Below are positions 58,030 to 64,000 of a stretch of DNA of 64,000 nucleotides, piece after piece. This stretch comes from Mesostigma viride (Eukaryota > Streptophyta > Mesostigmatophyceae > Mesostigmatales > Mesostigmataceae). The notes below the pieces were generated by a model. That model searched no databases, was not told the origin of the DNA, and worked only from the letters and a program-made list of their open reading frames with translations. The position numbers and the translations under genes are program-made. How positions within the stretch are numbered: the stretch's first letter is position 1; every line of letters starts with the position of its first letter. The stretch is from contig RPFO01000104.1 in assembly GCA_009746045.1 (NCBI GenBank), forward strand, positions 5,910,895 to 5,974,894, written 5' to 3'.

Positions 58030-58546
58030 TTACCACACGGCCCCAGCGCATGTGCGCCCATAATGGCCATGGATGATGCATTTAAGAATTTATCCACGCC
58101 ATGCCTACAACGGGACCCCCATGGATGTTGCACTAAGAATTTAGCCATGCTATGCCTATGCAGAGAGATGCTCTCTGTCGAGAAGCCATGCCCTAGCTTT
58201 TGTATAGCCATGATGATCTTCCCCACCTATGACGGGCTCCCCTTAGCTGGGCGTTGCCCGAGACTCTGGGTGGTGCAGGTGCCCTAGTGCACCTAGAGCA
58301 AGTGTTGTTTACATTCCCACCCTTGCAGTCCTGAAGTAGCTTAGAATGTATTATAGGCCATATGCCCCTTAGATCAAGGGCTATGTGCTACAGATACTCC
58401 CAACGGAGTTATGTTCCTAATTAATTAATTAATGGCTACCTCGTGGCTCGTGGCTCGTTATGGGTATAGATAGGCGAGTGATCTCAGGGCCATGTGTTAC
58501 GTATACTCCCAACGGAGTTATGTTCTTAATTAATTATAATTAACCC
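58030..58546. mobile_element. ORF1-element 3' UTR, 5' heptamer piece and second 3' tail
   Basis: 58030-58432 (plus) is a 3' UTR ending ACTCCCAACGGAGTTATGTT plus AATTAATTAATTAAT. It is followed at once by GGCTACCTCGTGGCTCGTGG (58434-58460), the inverted 5' end of another copy. 58481-58546 (plus) is another hairpin and AATTAATTATAATTAA tail. The three pieces are stacked without unique DNA. Confidence 0.7.
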
Positions 58547-58852
58547 AAAGAACAGCACCCCCAGTGTTGCGCCCCGGCACCATGCTGTGGATAGAGTGCT
58601 CACTCTGTGGCCTGCACAGCTAGTTGTGGCAGAGAGAGAAGCTAGGGCGCCCTCCCTCATCGTTATTGTGTATCTAGGGTTTGAAGGTTCCTTTACTCTG
58701 TACTGGCACCCACGTGACGCAGTTCCGTCATAATGCATGTGCACAGACAATAATTCTCTCAGTCTCATGCACACATGCATGCGCACACATATGTCGATAT
58801 ACAAACATCACCGAGCATACATGCAATCAATTAACATTATTAAGTGAGACAA

Positions 58853-59715
58853 CTATCAAGGAGACAACCAGCGCAGGCCAGAAATCGGGAGAATCCGGAC
58901 CATGGTAGCTTTCAAGCCTGCCGTTATCTTGTTCGCGTTTTCGAGTTGTTCAGGATGATGAATATGAATGTAGATGGAAATGTGTAGCCTTGTGCATTGA
59001 AATTGTTGCTGGCTTACGTGTAGAGCAAGAGGGGGTTGTGGGTTAACCCTGGGAATGCCCCTAAAAACCCTCAGGCTCCGGGAGAGGCATTTATACTCTG
59101 CCTTACCGGCGCTTCTAAATGTGTGTGTTGCCTATCTGTGGGCGCTGGACCAAGGGGCAGCCTTACTGCATCCGCTACGCCGTCAGCCATGCTTTGCCCA
59201 TGCAGAGAGCCACTCTCTGCTGAGACGCCATCTGCCCAAGCCATTGCCTAGCCATGATCATCTTCCACCCCCCATGTCCGCAACTTTGCACAGCTGCTGG
59301 AATACATGGTGGTGCAGGTGCACCTCAATTGTGCACCCCGAGTAGGTCACGGCAGTTTACACCAACCACCTGCAGGTTGTCGCCTAGAATATATGCCCCT
59401 TCTCAGGGGTATGTGTTGCATATCCTCCCCACGGAGGTATGTTCTGATTACATGTAGAGCGACTGAATGACCTAGACGGTGGGGCCGGAAACAGCTTGCT
59501 TGATCAGGGCGTGTGTTTCGGGCCTAACTGGCCGGGGGTGTCTAGGAACTATGCCTGAATTATGCAAGATCAATACAATAAGATAAATATTGATCATCAA
59601 TTATATAAAAAGATTCGAACACGCGGATAGAAAAGATAACGGCAGGATCGAGCTACCATTGTCCGGATTCTCCCGACTTCTGGCCTGCGCTTGCTGTCTC
59701 CTTGATATAAAAGGG
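58853..59715. mobile_element. Fragmented Penelope-like terminal repeat and nested retroelement pieces
   Basis: 58853-59030 is an inverted copy of the 11.6/13.4-kb direct repeat end (GGAGACAACCAGCGCAGG ... CAGGATGATGAATATGAATG). 59455-59545 is an inverted middle part (GACGGTGGGGCCGGAAACAG), and 59585-59715 a plus copy of the end (CACGCGGATAGAAAAGATAA). Between them, 59030-59190 resembles 1686-1830 (GGCGCTTCTAAATG), and 59190-59452 is an ORF1-element 3' UTR with a variant hairpin, CCTCCCCACGGAGG. Confidence 0.6.
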
Positions 59716-60196
59716 CCTCTTGCTGCATATCCCTACGAGGCTCAGGACTCCACACCTTCAGCGATGCGGTAGAACAAATACAGGCCTGCCCGTTTCCGCA
59801 CTGCGACTGTCGCATATTGACCTAGTTACATCACCAGTCCTTTGCCACATCACTGCTTGTCCCTGGCACGAAAAGCTCCCCACCACCCAGTGCAAAGTGC
59901 AATTTCAAATACACTTAATTTCATCCCCATGCACTTCGGTTTACCACTGGTCCCTGCAGCGGTCTCTATCATGCCTCACCGCAGCTCTACTACCTCCCAA
60001 CCAATTGGGCGCTTCACTCCTCCAGCCATGTGGAACATAGCCTAAATCCCTTACCCTCATGTCTCAGTCATCGCCACACTTCTCCAACGCCAAAGCAGAG
60101 CTCAAATGCGTCATGGATCAACCCTCACATATACTTTTCCAACACGGCCCAACTGCTTCACCCTTGTAGGTAAAGCTTGTAGGTAGAATAGGGGCC
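59716..60196. other. Gene-free stretch downstream of the starch-branching enzyme
   Basis: Likely the 3' UTR of the minus-strand enzyme gene next to retroelement debris. No ORF or RNA gene is recognised. Confidence 0.4.
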
Positions 60197-63100
60197 TCAC
60201 TCCTCCAAGGTGGACAGCGCCTCCATTGCCGCCGCCGTCGCCCCCACCGCGTCCTTGTCCGCCTTGCCCTTGGCGTCCCCGGCCGGGACGTACTGCGGGT
60301 ACTGGTCCGCATTGAAGTACACCTGGCACGTGCGTGATGGCGCTAGCACCGCAAACGAGTGGCAGCGGTTGTTGAAGTTGCTCGCGGGGTCACCTGGCAC
60401 GCCCTCGGGCTGCGTGAAGTGGTCCGTGTCGTGGCCCACGCGGCCCTTCCCCCCAAACTCGTACGCATCGCTGTCGAGCGCCACACGGTACTTGCCCGCG
60501 TCACGGCACCCGACCTTGTACCCCTCGTACGTCTTGGTGGGGTGGAAGTTGAACACGAACACGAGGTCGCCGCGCTCAAACACGATCACCTGGGGGGTGG
60601 GTAGCATGGGGTTGAGGGGGGGGTTGTTTAAAAGGTGGGTGGGACGAAGGGGGGATGGACGAGAAGTGTGAATGTTAGACTGACGAGGGAAAGGGGATAG
60701 ACCAAGGGAGGGGAGGGGAAGAGAGCGATCCAAGCTGGGAAACAGAGGATGGGAGAGAAGAAGACTTTAAAAAGGTAGGCGCAACGTGACATATGCCAGG
60801 GCACAGTTATGTCAAGATGCCACAGAGACAGGTACCAAACGACACGCAGACAGAGACAACCAGCCGAGTGGGCATGCCCAATCAAGGCACCAGCAGCAGC
60901 ACCTATCAAACGGGGGGGGCGCAGGCAGGGGATGCGTGGTTGCCCAGACAGGGCGAAAGGGCAGGGGGCGGCAGGGGCAGGGGGCAAGGGGTAGGGGGCA
61001 GCGCATGTGAACAAACCATGCACACACATTCTGTCCTCCTCGTGAAAACTGGGCACTACGCACGTGTTATTTGCGCCACATATTTCAAGATGAGCTATCA
61101 AAGATGGAAGATAAGAAGAACCCACACAACTTGGCTATAGTATCTCCCCTACCATACCCTCCTCATGGAAGCTGGGCACAACGTCACTAAAATTAGTGCA
61201 CATACTGTATTGAATATTTAACCATACTTTCCCCCAGGTGAAAGCTGGGCACAACTAGCTTTTATTAGTGCCACCTGTTATATCTTGTTACCGGTGATTT
61301 TTTTTAAACGCTGTCATGAGCCAATCAGACCTAGTTTGCCCGCATTACGCCTACGTTTGCCCTCCTTGTATACGCTGGACACCTGGTCCCTATTAATAGC
61401 AAAACAGAAATAACAACGTACTACACCGCAGTGACCCATATATTACCTCCCCGTGAAAACCCGGGCACTACGTACCTGTTATTAACGCCACATGCTACAT
61501 GTCAACCAATCCGTGCTATTATTATGCCCGCCTACCCTATCCTCCTCGTGGAAGCACCAACTGACATCAAGAACCAACAACCTATTAATAACAAAACTTT
61601 TCAACAACAATTATTTTTCCTGATAACGTTTAAGTGAAAATCGTTCTACCTTATCCTCCTTGTGGAAGCTGGACACCCAGCCCCTACTATTTGCAAAACT
61701 TCTACAGTAACTTATTACATCTCAGTGACCCATGTCCTACCTTGTCGTCCTCGTGGAAGCTGGACACCAGCTGGTGCGGGCTGCGCATGAACCCGAACCG
61801 CTCATCCAGAGCGCACATGGCCCGGTCAAACTCCGCCATGAACTTGTACCGGAGGTGGCTCTCGTCCGCCAGGTGCCACTGCCGGCGGCAGTAGTTGTAG
61901 CTCCAGCCATTGCCCTCACGAGGAAAATCCATCCACTCGGGGTGGCCGAACTCGTTCCCCATGAAGTTGAGGTACCCGTCCCCCCCCAACGCAAAGGTGA
62001 TGAAGTGGATCATCTTGTGGAGCGCGATGCCTCGCTCGATGACCGGGCTCGCGGGTGACAGCGCCGACATGCCCGTGTACATCTCCTTGTCCATGAGCCA
62101 GAACGCAACCGTCTTGTCCCCCACGAGCGCCTGGTCGTGCGACTCAGCGTACGCGATGCACTTCTCGCTGTACCGGCGGTTGCAGAGCGCGACCACGATC
62201 TCGTGCATTCCCCACTGCTCATCCACGCGGTGCTTGAGGAGCTGGATCCACTTGTCGGGGATCGCCATCGAGAGCCGGTAGTCAAACCCCAGGCCGCCCT
62301 GCGAGACAGGGACGCCCAGGGTGGGCATGCCCGAGACGTCCTCCGCGATCATGATGGCGTCCGGGTAGAGGGAGTGGATCGTCTCGTTCGCCAGCATCAT
62401 GTACACGCAGGCCTCGACGTCGGTCGAGAAGCCAAAGTATTCGTGGTACTGGCCCGAGAAGGCCATGTTCAGGCCGTGGTGCGTGTACAGCATGGACGTC
62501 ACTCCGTCGAAGCGGAAGCCGTCAAACATGTACTCCTCCATCCAAAAGCGGAGGTTGGAGAGGAGGAACCTCTTCACCTCCCAGTTGCCGTAGTTAAACA
62601 GCCGGCTGTCCCACAGCTTGTGGTACCCGCGGTCCCCCGTGTGGAAGTAGGAGTCCGCCGAGGACTGCCCGAAATCAAACCCGTTGAGGCCGTCGTCGAC
62701 ATTATTGGAGGCGTGGGAATGGATCACGTCCATGAGCATGGTCAGGCCAAGCCCATGCGCGGTGTCGATGAGATATTTCAAGTCCTCGGGGGTGCCGCAG
62801 CGGCTGGAGGGCGCGAAAAAGTTGGTCACGTGGTACCCGAAGGAGGCGTAGTACGAGTGCTCCATGATCGCCATGAGCTGGACGCAGTTGTAGCCCGCAC
62901 GCGCGATGCGGGGCAGCACGTTGTCCGCAAAGTCCCGGTACGTGTTCACTTTGGGCTCGGAGGAGGACATGCCCACGTGGGCCTCGTAGATGCGAGGCGT
63001 CGCGGGACGGGGGGGCCGTGCGTGCTTGAACTTGTACTTCTCGCTCGCGGGGGGGTCCCAGTAGATGCCGTCGTATTTCGCGCCCATCTTGCCCGGCTCG

Positions 63101-63780
63101 ACGGTCGCCCACTTGATCCAGGCCGGGATCCGGTCGACGGCCCACCCTTCGGGCCGGGTCACGCGCACTTTGACCCGGGATCCGTGGGGGATCCGCGGGC
63201 GGCCGTCGACGTCGTCCAGCTGGACGCTCCACACGCCGAACTGGTCGCGCTGCATGCGGTGGGACTCGGGGTTCCACCCGTTGAAATCGCCGATCAGCGC
63301 CATCCCGCGAGCAGCCGGTGCCCACTCCCGGTAAATGATGTGACCGTCTTTTCGAACGAAACCGAAATCATTGTAGCCCTGCGAGAATTTGTCCAACCCG
63401 CCGCCGTGCTGTTCGATGGCCTCCTTTGCCTGCTTGTATTGGTTCGCGCGGTACAGCAGGTGGTCCTTGAAAGGCGCCAATTGAGGGTCCGTGTCCAACA
63501 CGGCCAGATCAGAGCCGGACTCAACTCGCTGACTCAACTGCGCCTGTACCACATGGGTGAATCCTCGGCCGCTGGAACGCTGGGGTGGGGCCGTTTGGTG
63601 CTGTTTCAACGTTAGCATCTTCTTTCCGGATCTTGAAAACTGCAACCCCGACCCGTGCTGCCTAACACTGCCGCCTGATACTAATGCGGGGCACGAAACG
63701 ACGCATCGCTGCCCTGCTGGGCTTAACGCCTCCACACAGGTTGTTGTTAGGCATCCTTCTGACAACGACCTGGCTGCCAT
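60197..63780 (-). CDS. SBE: Plastid 1,4-alpha-glucan (starch) branching enzyme, GH13
   Basis: Cuts alpha-1,4 glucan chains and rejoins them by alpha-1,6 bonds to make amylopectin in the plastid. Exon 1 is 63780-61741 (donor after HEDDK) and exon 2 is 60589-60197 ([17 protein letters not shown] to LSTLEE and a TGA). Phase 0 throughout, 810 aa. An in-frame Met at 63912 would add 44 residues; 63780 is chosen because [10 protein letters not shown] starts a Ser/Arg/Gln-rich, acid-poor transit peptide of ~80 residues. A CBM48-like module follows ([20 protein letters not shown]). GH13 regions: DVIHSHAS (~351), [10 protein letters not shown] (nucleophile Asp ~427), IAEDVSGMP (acid Glu ~479) and [13 protein letters not shown] (~548). 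All catalytic residues are present. The sequence mixes features of SBE class I ([12 protein letters not shown]) and II ([20 protein letters not shown]). The C-terminus is an all-beta domain. Confidence 0.95.
61025..61690 (-). repeat. Seven degenerate copies of the SBE exon 1 end within its intron
   Basis: Read on the plus strand, the true junction (61734-61775) contains CTACCTTGTCGTCCTCGTGG and AAGCTGGACACCAG. Related copies start near 61644, 61531, 61440, 61352, 61225, 61148 and 61030, each with a TCCTCCTCGTGGAAGCTGGR-CAC consensus, decreasingly similar with distance. The spacing is 77-127 bp. AT-rich filler with GCCACAT or AATAGCAAAAC blocks is also partly shared. Half or more of the 1.15-kb intron is built this way. 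Confidence 0.75.
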
Positions 63781-64000
63781 GCCGACAGAAAGTAATAAAA
63801 TGCGGCTATGGCTGTCGTCAGGCACAACCTTAATCTGGCAAGAGTGGTCTTTGCGCGTGCTTCGCAAAAATTCGTAACTCGACCTGGCAGAATTTGGACC
63901 TCGGCCTTTCATCTAAGTGTCTGCCACCTGGCGCCCTCTCAGTGCCAGCGGTTGTACTGTGCCGACAGGTGGCAGAGAACAACAATCAATCTGTGCAAGT
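63781..64000 (-). promoter_or_regulatory. Upstream region of the starch-branching enzyme
   Basis: It lies immediately 5' of the chosen start on the minus strand and continues beyond the window. An in-frame ORF extension runs to 63912. No core promoter motif is evident. Confidence 0.35.

Noticed and set aside
62137-63615. A 492-codon plus-strand ORF opposite the starch-branching enzyme
   Set aside because: A high-GC antisense shadow with no family motifs. The minus strand carries every GH13 motif.

Overview
The window is nuclear DNA of a eukaryote of the green lineage, most likely a green alga. Its protein genes have spliceable GT-AG introns. They include a plastid-type beta-ketoacyl-ACP synthase II, a plastid starch-branching enzyme, a DCD-domain protein (a domain known from Viridiplantae) and a plant-type GT29 sialyltransferase-like protein. 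I cannot name the species from the sequence alone.

Layout. 1-8.1 kb: a GT29 glycosyltransferase gene on the minus strand (4 exons, 972-8042) whose introns hold very large simple repeats. 9.0-9.5 kb: a small plus-strand SCI1-like lysine/serine-rich nuclear protein, divergent from GT29. 10.1-20.2 kb: a nest of non-LTR retroelements, a Penelope-like reverse transcriptase fragment between direct repeats, a TTAA-flanked DNA element, and one complete ORF1-only retroelement with an 11-bp target-site duplication. 20.6-21.6 kb: an acidic AT-hook protein (minus). 22.8-34.9 kb: KAS II (minus, 11 exons traced with matching phases). It carries a ~1.8-kb 12-bp satellite in one intron and a complete hAT-like element in another. 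36.0-45.3 kb: a plus-strand gene joining an N-terminal DCD domain, a very long Ala/Gly-rich linker and a C-terminal TRF4-type noncanonical poly(A) polymerase. 45.3-47.9 kb: no recognisable gene. 47.9-59.7 kb: a dense graveyard of the same retroelements in both orientations. 60.2-63.8 kb: starch-branching enzyme (minus, 2 exons).

Themes. (1) Introns contain degenerate tandem copies of the edges of their own neighbouring exons. This is clearest in the starch-branching enzyme, where seven copies of the exon 1 end and donor site lie about 100 bp apart. (2) Simple arrays lying upstream of splice acceptors are C-rich on the sense strand whichever way the gene points. (3) LINEs with a reverse transcriptase and ORF1-only elements end in the same small hairpin (core CTCCCAACGGAG) followed by a short microsatellite. 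This suggests that one LINE machinery mobilises both. (4) The DCD-TRF4 fusion would be a new domain architecture if transcripts confirm it.

Functionally the window mixes plastid metabolism (fatty-acid elongation, starch branching), Golgi glycosylation (GT29) and nuclear or RNA-linked proteins (SCI1-like, AT-hook, DCD-TRF4). There is no operon logic; genes are separated by repeats. Exon joins below were inferred by eye from splice motifs, phase and family conservation.
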